The notes under the pieces were generated by a model. It saw only the letters and a program-made list of their open reading frames with translations, ran no database searches and had not been told where the DNA came from. From positions 1 to 47,672 of the forward strand of contig BPQB01000136.1 in NCBI GenBank assembly GCA_019973155.2: a DNA stretch of 47,672 bases. Direction: 5' to 3'. This document shows, piece after piece, positions 1-11,229 of this stretch; the first letter of the stretch is position 1; each line of letters opens with the position of its first letter. The position numbers were made by a program, and so were the translations under genes. The stretch is from Phanerochaete sordida (taxonomy: Eukaryota; Basidiomycota; Agaricomycetes; Polyporales; Phanerochaetaceae).

Positions 1-356
1 TGGCCACTTGTCAGAAGTGCCCTCAGCATAAGCACGTGACACTTGATCTAAGCGCTCAAAGAAAAGCAAGCAATTGCTAAGGCTCATTGAGTAATCCAAC
101 AAGCTCAGTGTAACCGATGCATAGTTGAGGCCTATGACTATACATATACGCAGTACTAGCTTGAAAGACGAGGCACAGCAGGCTGAAAAAATCGAGCAAG
201 TTTCAATACAAACTTTGTAATGAATTCAAGCAGAGCTTGAACATTGTGTATTGAAGTAACAAACAAGGTTCCCACGCATAGGGCCAAGGTTCGTAACGGT
301 GCTGAAAAAGTCCCAAAGCTGTCGCCCGTAAGGACAATTCTTTATTTCATTCAGAA
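1..356 (-). repeat. Repeat B, copy 3 (partial, runs off window)
   Basis: Read on the minus strand from about 356 down to 1, this matches the first few hundred bases of two longer copies at 34745 and 44746, all beginning around TTACRATTTCTGAATGAAAT and sharing GCGTGGGAAC and a stretch encoding about ten similar residues. It is more diverged than the other two copies are from each other. Similarity on its left side fades before the window edge, so its true end is not seen. Class of element unknown. Confidence 0.6.
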
Positions 357-510
357 ATCGTAATACATAAATACCATGAGTCACCTCGTGCAAGTGTGCT
401 CCAAACTCGGTCCCTGGCCATGTCGGGCAGATATCTGAGGTAATCAACACCCACAATGTCTGAAAGAAATCGTCGCTGGGTTGTCCAGGTACTTTGCCAA
501 TGGCGAACAC
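226..510 (-). CDS. Hypothetical 94-aa ORF overlapping repeat B
   Basis: An ATG-initiated 94-codon frame on the minus strand. Its C-terminal half lies inside repeat B, and the corresponding frame is partly open in copy 1 (from 34746) with residues such as RFLNE conserved. Its N-terminal half lies outside the repeat as defined by the other two copies. The composition (Trp, Phe, Pro, Gly spread evenly) looks protein-like, not random. It may be an exon of a gene whose fragment was copied into repeat B. I do not recognise a domain. The boundaries are those of the open frame only; introns could extend it. Confidence 0.25.
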   Translation of the reverse strand: MFAIGKVPGQPSDDFFQTLWVLITSDICPTWPGTEFGAHLHEVTHGIYVLRFLNEIKNCPYGRQLWDFFSTVTNLGPMRGNLVCYFNTQCSSSA

Positions 511-724
511 ATTTAATTTCTAAGGCGCAGCATATAATACACTAGAGGGTGGCCCATGCTACGCACGGGGAAGAGAGGTCCTAGACTGTGCGAGAAGAGA
601 ATTGAGAGAGAGAGAGACGGTGCGCCGCCCGCTGCCTTCGGCGGCTAGGCGGGGCCCCGCTGGCCAATCACGACGCACGTTTGTTTCGAGACAATTAGAC
701 GCCTGTCCGGGGTGTTTGATTATA
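511..724. other. Intergenic stretch with GA microsatellite
   Basis: No gene is seen. It contains a short GA-rich run near 600-616 and a GC-rich block at 618-665 downstream of the Plavaka stop codon. It may include the 3' end of the Plavaka element, but I could not identify a terminal inverted repeat. Confidence 0.4.
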
Positions 725-1981
725 TTAGATAGGCAGGTCAATATAGCTATTGAGATAGAAAAGCCTGGACATCTTCAGGGCGTTCGCTGCAAAGAGTTCG
801 CCACTCACAGCCCTTCCGTATACGGGCACAAGATGGCATGCGCGAACAATGCGGTCAAGCAGGATAATCTCTGCATTCCGGATCCTTTCCTGGTGTCGGT
901 CCAGATATGCCCAGGACACAGTGTACATCTGGATTGCGGGGTCAAATGGCCCAAACGGAGTGAACCATTCAATATACGCAAGCGATGACAATGATGCTGC
1001 GGATTCACGTAGAACTCAAAACCCCTTGGGCAAATTAAAGATTACACAAACACAACCCGCTTGAACCCCTGAGGCCCTAAGCGTCAGCTCTGAGTGCGGA
1101 CGAGTGAGAGGAAGAGCATACCTCTTAGACCTGTAGGGAGCCCTGCATCTTCCATGCCAGTGGCTTTAGAAGTTCGAGCAAGAACTGTATCAAAACTGCC
1201 TTCGCGGCGGGTCGATCATTTCCGCGTGTTTGCGTGCGAAGGTATTGCACGTATAGTGTCCACTCGACGTCATTGTACCAAAAGTGCCTCGTCGGGGATA
1301 ATGATGTGCACTTGCCGATAGACGTTGAATCGGTCGCGTCGGCTCGGTTTTGGTGCCCGTCCTGTCAGGATTATTACTTGGAGGTAGGTTTCCAAATGCC
1401 TCGAGAAATCGTGAGGTGCCAAAATCAGTCTTGATCGTGTTCACAAACACACCGTTGAGGCTCGGAGACTGTGGCAACAAAATATCGGGTGAGCAGCTAG
1501 ATGCGCACAAGGTACTACCGTGGTTTTGCTTGTTAGCGTTGGCAGGACACTTATCGTCTTCAGCCAGCTTGGTCTCGTTCTCGACAGCCTCTTCATTTAG
1601 CCGGTCTTCGCCCAGCGGGCGGGTCTTCACTGGAATATTGACGCCGAGCCAATGAAGGTAGGCTTCAAAGTGATGAATAGTGTCCTGTTGCTCAAGCCAC
1701 TGCACCATTTGTTCAATGTATGCGCGGTGGTTGAACGCTCGGTAGGCCTTCTTAGCGTAGTCAATGTGAAGGCGCTCGGGTAGCTCGGTGTTGAAGCCAT
1801 CGCCACCGCCAAGGGCTCAAATCGAGTGGATGTAGTGTTGAATGGCGTGCATCTTTGGGAAGTTGGAATCCTCGCAAATTTTGAGATCTTGAAACACGTC
1901 CTTGTGTTTGTAGAAGGTGTGAAGAGTGGTCTCGAGTGCCTGCAGAGTAGCATTGGTGTGCGTGTGTATCTGGGCAAGGTA

Positions 1982-2362
1982 CTGTAGCGGAGTGTACGGT
2001 ACAAACCGGGGTCAGATGCGTTACGCACTGACTTGCCCTCCACGCTACAAACCAGATGCCCCGTTATGCGTGACATACTCAGATTACCGACCAAACCGCT
2101 GTTGTTACCCCCAGAGAAGGGGCATTATAGCTTAGATTTTTGCGATAAAGCTGCTTCTGAAGGTTTCCAGACATTAGGCAATGCGGAGCAGCTTTCGAAG
2201 GCCACTGTAGAGGGTTCGTACACTACTAATTAAATCAAGTGTATATTACAATTTCATTGCTACAAACTGAGCCACCATTACGCGTTACGGAACATACCGC
2301 AATTACCAACCAAACTGAGGGCCCGTTATGCGTTACGGTTTGTACCGTACACTCCGCTACAG
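1982..2362. mobile_element. 381-bp MITE (copy 1), TA target duplication
   Basis: Terminal inverted repeats of about 26 bp begin CTGTAGCGGAGTGTACGG and end with the reverse complement. The element is flanked by TA on both sides (1980-1981, 2363-2364), as expected for a Tc1/mariner-type non-autonomous element. Further imperfect inverted repeats lie just inside the ends. It is inserted in the Plavaka transposase, where removing it with one TA joins LLDFIY to LAQIH in frame. A second copy lies at 13784-14164 in opposite orientation. Confidence 0.9.
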
Positions 2363-3966
2363 TATATGAAGTCAAGCAACGTGCGCGCAGCAACAACGAC
2401 CGCTGAATCGACTGCACCCGAGAGGATGCCAATTCACACCTTTTCCATCTCCTTACACTCGGTACCCGTCCACTGCGACACCGACGAAATGCCATGTTTG
2501 AAGTGACAAAGCTGCGCATGCTGGCTCATGCAGCGGATGCTCTTGTCAATCTTGTCCGAGCCTGCCAAGGCGAGGCACCAGTCGACAAGATGATCTTTGA
2601 AGAGGCCCTTGTGGAGTTGGTGGAGAAAGTCCGATGCAAAGCACTGGAAGACGTCGGTGTGGGGTAGATCCTTCCAGAACGGATGCTTGACGGCGCGGAG
2701 GCCCTTTTGTCATAACACAGGCACCCGTGGACTGGAGACCTTGTGCTCGATGATCTTCAACGTGCGCTTCGGCTCCCTGAAGTTCATGCCGTCTGCAGTA
2801 AGGGTTCCGAGGTCTGTGGGCGGTGTTGGACACTGAGGGCACCAGGTTTCCTTTGTACAGGATACCAGGCACCGCTCAGAGTGATCGCAAATATATGCTG
2901 TGAGAATGGGGAAGATGTGCCTAACCCACCCGTTCGCACACACCATGTCAACGCCGTGCCTTCTAGCATTCACGAGTGGGCGTAAGATCTGCCGCATGCA
3001 GTAATGGAATAGCTGGCAGCTGACCTTGGAGCGTGCCTTCTCCAAGGCAATGCAGCCCAGCTTGGCCACCGAAAAGTAAGCGAGAAGGACCATGGCCCGT
3101 GACAACAGGTTCCGGCGCGTCTCTGCCTCAATGTTGCCAATTGTAAGGTAGACTGGCCAAGCAGTCACATCACCTTGGAAGTAGGTGAGCTTTGTCTTGT
3201 TGGAAGCTAAGATGACGGGGCTAATAGTCGCGCCTGCTGGTAGCTGATCCTAAATGTATACCTCAGTTACAAGCTTGTTGAAGATCAGAGACAGTACTAT
3301 ACCTGAAGCTCCCACTAACGATTGCCAGTCCACATCTCGTCGTAGAGCCGATTTGTGCACTGAGCATCAGAGAAAGCTTGTTCGGGTGTATAAGCCATTT
3401 TCTCTCGAAATGCGGGGTTAATCAATAATTCTTGGATGCAGTCGAGTGGGTCGCAATGCCAGAGTTCGACGGTCTCCGTTTGACGCTTGCCATTCATTGT
3501 GTCGCCCGAGATCATAATCTCTTCCTATATCCAGGGATCTGCATTGGCAGTGCATATACTGTTCAGTTTCCATATGTACGCCTTTTTGTTCTAATATGTA
3601 GAGTGTACACACTCTTGTATCTGCGACACTTTCAGTAAGCTCAGGCAGGAAGAGCAATCCAACAATCACGTACAATAAGAAGCTTAAGAAACGAGTCCAC
3701 ACCATTGAGCCCCACACAATTGTTGAGCCAATGCGCAAGTGCGTACTCCTCCGGGTCTGCAAATGGAGCCCATGGAGCCTCTTTCAAGACACCCTGCCGG
3801 TGGTGAAGCTTTTCGAAAGGGGTGTCTTCCTGACGAAGAGGAATGCCAGCAGGACGAGGGTAGCTGATGACAAATCACGTGTGTTCTGAGGGTATAGACG
3901 GGGCCGTAGACTCGTCCACGGATGTGTCGCGATCTAGGGTGTCGCCAGCAGGAATCGCATCCATAC

Positions 3967-5564
3967 TAAAGCTCGTCACGAGTCACCTGTGGGTCGACCC
4001 GGATTCACCGTGGCAGGTACCCGCAGCCGAAAAGCCTTGACCAAGATCCGCGCGGGTCAATTCCCACAGATTTCTGGGAACCGCGGGTCAGGTACCCGCA
4101 GGTTGACAGGTTGAATCACGGGTCAATTGTAAGGCAGCAACGCAGAGCGTGCACTTTGCGAGCGACGAAGTCAGCTCGCACTGCAGCGCAAGCAGAGGCC
4201 ACGGTAAAGGGTGCACGGGGCGCACGGTGCTAGAAATTATAGGACCGCGTGCTCGTTCGAACGCTCCTGCAACGCAGCAGACTCTCTTACATCCACATCG
4301 AGGATCACACATACTATATCACAAAATGAGCATGTAATAACATCAGTAAAACAAGTGCAAGCCCTTTGCGAGCTCTCTGCCAAATCTGAGTCTCCGTTCG
4401 AGCCCTTCGGATCATCCTAGCTATTCGAGACCGTACGCAGCAACACTGACGATTCTGTCATGTACAACGTCACAATGATTAAGTTCTTTGTTGTCTAATT
4501 GCACTGTACTGCTCACGCTTCCTTTAGTGCTACACTCTCGATACAAGCTCGAGTACTTCCATCACCATGAATGGGAGTCAAACTCGGTTGATGAGGCGCG
4601 CCGCCTCCTTCGCGATCAGTATGAGCGGCACTACAAGCCTGCCAACACCAATCTTATGTCTCACACAGAGTCCCAGGCATGTCACTTAGCTGCAATCTAT
4701 TGATGTTACCTATAATCTACCCCAACTACAGGCCTCCGAAGACGACGATGTCTTCTTCATGGAAATCAACAGTTTTCATGCCAGCTCGGTTTGTGCTGAT
4801 CCTGTCAGCGAATACCTCAACGCCCCAGCATTCCCAAGCGTCAAGAACCGAACCAATCACTGGCCCACGCAGTGCGTCGCTGGTCATCCTCTCACTCAGA
4901 CAGCTCTCGACTTCTTCTCGGCACCGGCAGCCTTGAGTCTCGACCAATATTGAGCACGCGTTCTCGCGCAGCGGCTTGACCGTGTACAAGCGCTGCTGTG
5001 CACTGCCAGACAGGTCTGTCTGTGCTTTGACCATTGCTGGGTTTGCGGCTGCGATTTTGGGCCTCAGGCTGATCCTGAAGGCAAAGGTGCACGAGGTGTT
5101 CCGCGAGAAGTCCACTAGCGTGCCAAACAGAGCACCGTAGTTTATATTTCCAGCGACAAAGAAGATTAGTTCACTTATAGATAGGCCTTTGTATTGCTCT
5201 AGCGACACCCTAAATATCTTTCTGCTACTTTTCTTGTATGTTTGTGTGCCTGGCGTCGTGCGCAAAGACTTCGCGCAGCTCATCCTCTGCGGCACCTGGA
5301 GCCAGAACCCCAAATACCCTAAACCGCCGAGGCCTGGGCGCCGTGGACTTCGTCACCTCCACAACACACGCCTGAGCCCATGGATCACCACAGGTCACCA
5401 ATAGGTACCTGCGTCATGACCTGTGGTGTCACAAGACCTGACTCGAACTCACTGGTGATCCGTGGAAACGGATGACTTGGATCCACGGGTCGGCGTACCC
5501 ACGGGTATTCCCATGTCTCTTACCTGCGTAACCCGTGGGTGAGCCGGAGTCGTGACGAGCTTTA
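3967..5564 (+). mobile_element. hAT element nested in Plavaka
   Basis: The terminal inverted repeat is TAAAGCTCGTCACGA at 3967 and its reverse complement ending at 5564. The flanking 8-bp duplications are ATCCATAC (3959-3966) and ATTCATAC (5565-5572), one mismatch. Subterminal regions carry ACCCGCAGG/ACCCGTGGG-like motifs on both sides. Eight-bp duplications, short TIRs and a hAT C-terminal transposase remnant inside make the assignment firm. One duplicated copy plus the flanks gives an open Plavaka frame (DISMDAIPAG). Confidence 0.88.
4488..5060 (+). pseudogene. hAT transposase C-terminal remnant
   Basis: Fragments of the hAT C-terminal region are readable in order. RYKLEYFHHHEWES and LLRDQYERHYKP (about 4533-4660) correspond to the conserved block before the dimerisation region. 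FFMEINSF and FFSAPAALS (about 4760-4935) correspond to the start of the dimerisation domain. From 4950 the other frame resembles the end of that domain, with RLTVYKR-, ALPDR- and ALTIAGFAA-like text disrupted by frameshifts. The N-terminal two thirds (BED finger and first catalytic Asp) are absent, so the element is internally deleted and cannot be autonomous. Introns between these blocks are likely but not resolved. Confidence 0.7.
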
Positions 5565-5783
5565 ATTCATACTGATGTCGGGGACCGAAGGCTCATCCAC
5601 ACAGCTGCCGGTAGCAGGAGACATCTCAACGGGCAGAGTACCGGATGGTGTTGAGGTGTTTCCAGTGTGGACGCGACACTTGAAGCGCACTTGCCACGGC
5701 TCGTAACACGCCGTGTGCTTGATGTACTTCTTGACGCCTTCAACGGTGGGCAGTAGTTTTCCGCAGCTAAGACACAAAGGCAT

Positions 5784-6703
5784 GGCGACAAAGAGGGTAG
5801 CAGACTGAGAGGCGACAGCACACTGCTAGGGCTTATGGCTCTTCGCGCACACGCACACGCTAATCTCACAAATATTCGAGAATTAGTTTTCACACAGCAG
5901 AGAAAGGTCAAAGCAATAATATTGAACTGAACACTACAGTAGACATTGGCAGGCATGTATCTACATTCATTGGTGGGAGATTAGCACGAGAGTCCCAATA
6001 GCGAGAGTGTCAGTACTCACCAAACCTCTACAGATGGATAGTACTGCAGCCGCTTAGGTTCGCGCTCTTCGTCAGGCTCATTCTCCACTTCAGTGTCTGC
6101 CGCGTGATCTCCAGGGTTGTCGTTGTGCTGGTTCTGCGCAGATGAACCAGATATAAAAGGGCGACTTGAGAGCGAAGCTCTTGTATCGTCTAAGGTCGAC
6201 CTGCGAGGGCGCTTGATCGTACGGGTTAAGGTCCCCGACATCGATTATCTAGAGGGGGTGCGCACAGGCTGAGGCTCATGAGACTGACCATCAGAACCTC
6301 GAGCCAGATTTAACTGCGTCAGTGCGGCGTGCTGGCTGGTAACAGCATAAGCTTCTGCTCGGGCATTTCGTGGAGCAGGCGATGGAACGTTGGTTCCAGG
6401 TTCTATATCCGACGACCGAAGGATTGCAACACCTCATGTGAGCGACGAAGGCTACACAGTGACGCATATTGTGAATGGTCACTTACCAATTCAGCATCGT
6501 TCTCCGGGAACATGGTGAGACGCACGGGCTTACAGAATTCACCGTCCCGTATACCCTCGAGCTGAAATAGTTGAGATCGCATACAAGGAATAGGGAGAGA
6601 AGACTGACAGCAGGGTGAGTAAACGGTGAGGTCAAGCGTCGAGGAGGTGTCAAGAAGGCGTTTAAGTCCGGAACGGCGAAGGTGTGCCTGAGCGTGACCC
6701 TCT
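5784..6703. other. Plavaka 5' flank and unassigned sequence
   Basis: Holds the presumed promoter and 5' end of the Plavaka element. One 74-codon minus-strand frame (6017-6241) starts ATG and is rich in Arg, Ser, Asp and Glu. It runs into GTGAGTACTG at its end, which could be a splice donor, so it may be the first exon of a small gene, but no family is recognised. Nothing else is supported from 6260 to 6703. Confidence 0.3.
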
Positions 6704-8103
6704 GTGACCTGTGACGATTATGTCATACCTAGCTGCGCAGGTGGTGCCTTAGTGTTCACGAAACTTTGTTCGTCCATGAGTAAATACCTGGACTGGTTCC
6801 CTGAATGCTCCGTTCTTGCGCTCATATGCCAAAGAAGCTCGGACCCTGTGCTCACCTCGTGTCAACAACTGCCATTGACAGCCAGCGGTATGCCACGCCC
6901 TACATCTACCGAGCCCATGAGCTGTCGCACAAGCAGACAATTCATTAAGCAGACAGCAAAATTCCAGACAGCAGATCAGTGCCTTGAGAAATTCACTCTA
7001 AGATGTACGTACACTTACTGTCGAGACTACTGTAGAAGAGGAAAAGGACGAGAGGCGCAGGTCAGCGAACGCGTGTGCACGGCAGAAAGCCCTCCGTAGT
7101 CGCCAGCAGGATAAAGAGGCGCGTGGGTTTTAATCATTATCAGGTACGTACGAATGACCATTGCAATATCAGCAGCCTGGTTGACAGTGCAAGCAGATGA
7201 TCTGGAGTCTGAAGGCACTGATTTCACCGAGCCCGAGCCCATTGGTACCCCACTGGTATGTGCTTCTCATTACTTCTTCGAAGATTGTTTGTCATGCTCT
7301 GTAATAGTTCTCAGTCAAAGCGATACCAAGGTGGCCCAAACCTACAGAGAAGTCCGTGCGTTCCCAATCTACTGGCCCAGAATGAAGAACATCGCACACC
7401 TCATCGTAGGCCCATCATAGACGGAGCTTGAATCCTGACCGCCTGCCCCGGGACCCTTCAGGAAGCACGCAGTCACAGGTACGCTGACATCGTGATATCT
7501 CTTCTCCGCGTGTATAATTGCTCACACACTGTTCAGGTCCGAGAGTGGCTTAATCCTACACTCCGATACAGTCATATCCCACCATCTGCGCACCCTCCTT
7601 CACACTTCCAGCCACCCACTCACCACCCACATTCTCAATCGGAGGTAGTATACAATCGAAGATGTATGGCAGAGAGAGCAGTGACACGTTACGGTGAGCT
7701 GTACCCTCGCAAATTCTTCTCTGTTAATATTCTGACGGCAACTATCCAGCGAGAACACCTCGCAAGCTGCACATTCCCTTTCCCGTCCAGCTCTCCGCCT
7801 GGCGCTCCCTGCATTCCCTGCAACTCCGGCACTTCCAGCACCTCCCGCGCCATTTGAGTCCCACATATCTTGCGCGCTCGCTCCTGCCTCAAAACTGCAA
7901 GACATTGACGTGCAGAATTTCAACGAGAATGGCGTGGATGCCCAGGAAGTCAATACAGGCGACAGAGTTGTAGAATCCGAAGGCGAGTCCCCCTTGTGTC
8001 TTCGTATGAGCGCGTCACGTAAATGCGCTTGGGCTTGGATTGAAAACCCTCCTCCCGACGATGACATTGTTCAGCAGGATCTCCAGAACGTGTTAAGCGG
8101 TTA
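6704..8103 (+). other. Possible upstream exons of the DUF6532-like gene
   Basis: Several short plus-strand frames are bounded by plausible splice sites, for example a donor GTATGTGC after 7255, an acceptor TAG near 7309, and an acceptor CCAG near 7750 leading into SENTSQAAH. The last frame is Pro/Ala/Ser-rich, then reads KLQDIDVQNFNENG and DDDIVQQDLQNVLSG before a stop at 8101-8103. Low-complexity N-termini are usual in front of DUF6532 domains, so I infer that these are decayed N-terminal exons of the gene at 8541-9715. No domain is recognised here, and the exon assignment is uncertain. Confidence 0.3.
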
Positions 8104-8167
8104 AGAGCGCTCCATTGACAACATCAATTCTGAATCTTTGCGTGCGGCCCCACTTGGTACATCCGCA

Positions 8168-8531
8168 AAAACCTCAAGTGCCAATTAACACTATTCAACG
8201 CTAATTAATGATAATTATCAGAAATAGGGGACTTGCGCTAAATACTGCAAGTCCATTGCTATTTGGCTACTATCTGGCTAATAATTTCTCCTTTTCTGTG
8301 GCTAACTGAATGTAAACAGGCATCTTTCAAGCAGGAGAGTCAACTACGCTAAGATTATCTCTGAATATCCATGAAAAATCCACAATAGCATTCAAAAAGC
8401 CGGAATAAATTGATTAGGCACCAATTAAAAGCAAAATCTGGCAAATAATACAAATAGGAGCTAAAGAACAAAATACTTTAGCAATAACTGTGGGTTTACT
8501 CTATTTAGTGTTAATCGGCACATGAGGTTTT
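8168..8531. mobile_element. AT-rich MITE, TGCA-type (copy 1)
   Basis: A 364-bp AT-rich block with inverted ends AAAACCTCAAGTGCC and the reverse complement of AAAACCTCATGTGCC, extending about 26 bp with two mismatches. The flanking tetranucleotides are CGCA (8164-8167) and TGTA (8532-8535). Both are one change from TGCA, which flanks two comparable elements at 25667 and 27960. The interior is full of CTAAT/TAATTAG motifs and has no coding capacity. It lies inside the DUF6532-like gene. Confidence 0.7.
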
Positions 8532-8540
8532 TGTAGATAT

Positions 8541-9715
8541 ACCACCAGCACATCATCACACCGAAGTCCACCGCCGGCGCACACCTATACGCCCAAAGGG
8601 GAGCCCCACGAATTCTGTCGCCCAGCCAAGAGACGTTGCGCCAACGAAGGTGGCAGTGGAAGCCGCGGGCAGCTGTGTGCGCGAGACATGGAGACCCTCT
8701 CGCAGTCTATTCTCAAGACCGCTATTTGACACTACCGCTGCATGCTCAGCACTGCCAACCTGTGGCCCGACGACGTCGAAGAGCAGACTATGGCCCTCGA
8801 GTGCTGGCAGAAGGCCTGCAACGAGAAAGACGTCAACTTGGACTTCACCGAGGAAGCGTGTCTCCTGGTCCGTTTGCTGTGCGTGGCCAGTGTGCATCTT
8901 TGACCATTTTTGAAGATCACACGCTGTGGTTCCCAACTTCGCGGCGAGCTGAAGACGAAAGCAAGGCCAATTGTCAAAACTTTGTTTCGGCTCAAGGCCC
9001 CAGTGGACGACAAAGATGCTAACAAGCTTCGTAAATTCGTGCACGGCTGCCTCAAAAGTACATTGTACATATACAAGGTACGCTTTCATGCCTGCATCGT
9101 GGCATATGTATTTGAACATGCACGGTTTAGAATCTCATGGAGGAGGCCGGTGCATATGAGCACTCTATCATTCAGAATGTGGTCAACGCAATGTGGTTTA
9201 CCAATACGAGGGACAAAAGCATCCTATGCTTCGACTATTTTGCTCCGAGGATACCGAACATGACAATTGCGTTAATTGCGACAGTGGTACATGTTAACAC
9301 CCCTTTTAATGGCGATGTGGCTCACATAATGCAAGGCCCAGAACATCTTCGAAGAATGGACCAGCGGTGAGTTCACGCCCATCGACTTCTCCAAGGAGAA
9401 TTACCAGAAAGCGTACGTGGCATACCTCAACGGCGCCCACTAGTTCGATGATAGGACTATGGCATACCGTGCGCTTCCCGCTATCCAGGAAGAGCTTTTG
9501 TCTCGTGCTCGGTAAGCTCCATGCGCAATGCTGCTATAGTATCTCCTAACCATCGTGCTTTTAGGAACCATGCAAGAGCTCCAGGGCCGCAGTCGGACCA
9601 CGCAAAACCGGTCTTCGACGAGGCGCGCCTTGCCAAGCTCGCACGAGAGCGGGCCGCGCGGCGTAGCAATCCACACACAACACCGACGAACAATACTCCC
9701 CAGCAACTGGCCTGA
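8541..9715 (+). pseudogene. DUF6532-like domain protein
   Basis: Plus-strand exons with fungal-size introns give a recognisable DUF6532 layout. ARDMETLSQSILKTAI and LWPDDVEEQTMALECWQKA come first (8685-8820). Next is SQLRGELKTKARPIVKTLF (8935-8990), then YEHSIIQNVVNAMWF (9150-9195) and IPNMTIALIATV (9253-9290). The last block is FEEWTSGEFTPIDFSKENYQ (9350-9410), followed by a basic tail ending near 9715. DUF6532 is a domain of unknown function common in mushroom-forming fungi, often in multigene families. In-frame stops (after ILKTAI and after LNGAH) and the upstream MITE suggest a pseudogene, although sequencing errors or unmodelled introns are possible. It may be host-derived or carried by a mobile element. 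Confidence 0.6.
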
Positions 9716-10458
9716 CCCAGTATTCATACATTGTGCTATAGCATTTCCGCTGAATATCATATATCATATTCCTTACCTCATGTCTGTCTGCGCATGCATA
9801 AGCATCTGAGCAAGAGTAGGGTGTAGGACCACGGAAGAGGGACCAGCCTTGCAGTATATCATGCTTTTGCGAAGCTACGTACGCCTACAGTGTCTACATC
9901 GGTCTATAAGCCTATGCGCCTACCAACCTACAGAGCCCTTCGCAGCGTCTATAGTACCTATGTCGACCTCCTTCAGTGCCCCGGCAGCCTATTTCTGACC
10001 TTTAAACCAAGGGGTAGTCTATTTACCTATGACACCTAGAAAACCTATAGATGCCTACGTATGCTACCCAAATTTTCCAGATGCACACCCTTAACCTGAA
10101 GCACAAAGCAAGCAGGGTTCTGTGTTAAGCGCCAGTACGCCAGGGCAAACACTGCACCTTGGAAAGCCGAAAGCCAGAGGTGGCAGGGAAGGAGGGCAAT
10201 ATTGATGAAGGAAGCAGAAAGCAAGCAGCGGTGGGCTGTACAGCACGCGGTACATCAGCAATCTGCATTCGTCAGAGGTGTGCACGACGTACTCATGTTT
10301 GTCAAGCCGTCGCAACGCACGAAAATGAACTTGTGGCAAGTCCAATTTTTTGCATCCCAGCAATGACCTCAACCGCGTGCACGTCGCCGCCGGCGATGAG
10401 GGCGGCCGAGAGTAGGGCTGCACACGTGCCTTGCGTTAGAGTCTGAAAGAGAAGCCGT
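9716..10458. other. Unassigned stretch with CCTAY-type short repeats
   Basis: From about 9880 to 10060 the plus strand carries many irregular CCTAC/CCTAT and CTATAG units, like the subterminal motif clusters of DNA transposons. No matching inverted end was found. A 110-codon minus-strand frame (10091-10423) shows no recognisable domain. Confidence 0.3.
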
Positions 10459-10779
10459 ATTGGTGTGGGAGGTGAACTCAAATACTGAGGCACTCTGGAG
10501 CACATACTGGTGGTGGTGAATGAGCAACTGAAGGCCCAAGTCCACCCCACCAGGGTTTATAACTACGCAAATCCGGCGCTAATCAGGTCAAAGTACAAGG
10601 GAAGAACGGAGAAAGCGCTACAAAGGAACGGATAAGCCTAGGACAAAGAAAAGGTGAAAGACAATAAGACAAAGGAATGTCCAAAAAGGAAAGTGCCACT
10701 GAAGTGAGTGGCACCAAGGCCCAGACCAAGTCCATGGGGCCACTGAGGCGGAGAGGTGCCTGCAGCATGCACTCCAACA
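10459..10779 (-). repeat. Copia LTR (solo or fragment)
   Basis: On the minus strand it begins TGTTGGAGTGCATGCTGC at 10779 and follows the copia LTR at 18705-19026 over its whole length, including the block CGCCTCAGTGGCC, the TATAAACCCTGG promoter-like stretch and CACCACCACCAG. The far end near 10459 is diverged, so the exact terminus and target duplication are not resolved. No internal copia sequence adjoins it on either side. Confidence 0.8.
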
Positions 10780-11141
10780 AAGAAATCCTAATACCGTCCA
10801 GATGCTGCCAGTGTGCCCTAGCGCTAACAAGTCACATGTCACAGACGCACAAGGGGTGCTCGCCCAGTCACAGCACTGTGCCGTCGAGTGATTTCTGTTC
10901 ACGGCACGTCGTTTATGCCCGTTGATGCCCTGACGAGAGCTTATGGGTCCAGTACACGTTATTTTCTAGTGAGTGAGGAGCATTCTAACACGAAGAGTAA
11001 AGGAACAAGCAGGTAGTGATGTCTCTAAGACCACAATAGGTGACTGAAGCCTCCGGGCCTATTGTAAGGGTTGACTGTTGCCGAGACAGTCTCCGGTGAT
11101 TCTACAGCATCAGCAGGTGGAGCTAGGGGAGGCGTGGTGTT
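10780..11141. other. Flank between LTR and unknown gene
   Basis: No coding potential or repeat is recognised. It lies downstream of the stop codon of the minus-strand gene and presumably includes its 3' untranslated region. Confidence 0.3.
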
Positions 11142-11229
11142 TTAAGTCAAGTCAATGATGTCATTGTTGTTGTTGTTGTCCTCGGCGGCAGCCTCAGAAG
11201 CAAAGCCAGAGCCAGTGCCATCCTCAGCC

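Larger units (their letters stand above)
725..5783 (-). pseudogene. Plavaka-type (KDZ superfamily) transposase, interrupted
   Basis: The protein starts at 5783 with a Cys-x2-Cys finger (MPLCLSCGK) typical of Plavaka N-termini. It continues after the hAT insertion with APWAPFADPEEYALAHWL-type sequence, then an ETVELW...NPAFREKM...DEMWTG block (3515-3315). The core (3190-2390) holds AWPVYLTIGNI, a LFHYCMRQILRPL stretch, a CPQCP motif, a LHQLHKGLFKDHLVDW block and GISSVSQWTGTE. After the MITE it continues with PKMHAIQHYIHS and ERLHIDYAKKAYRAFN, and ends with EWFTPF and IVRACHLVPVYG before the stop at 725. Plavaka enzymes are cut-and-paste DNA transposases of basidiomycetes. Removing each nested element with one target duplication restores the frame at both sites. 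Several in-frame stops (for example after HYIHSI and after MEKV) indicate a dead copy. Some apparent stops may be introns; one probable intron begins after LKLLI near 3690. Confidence 0.85.
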
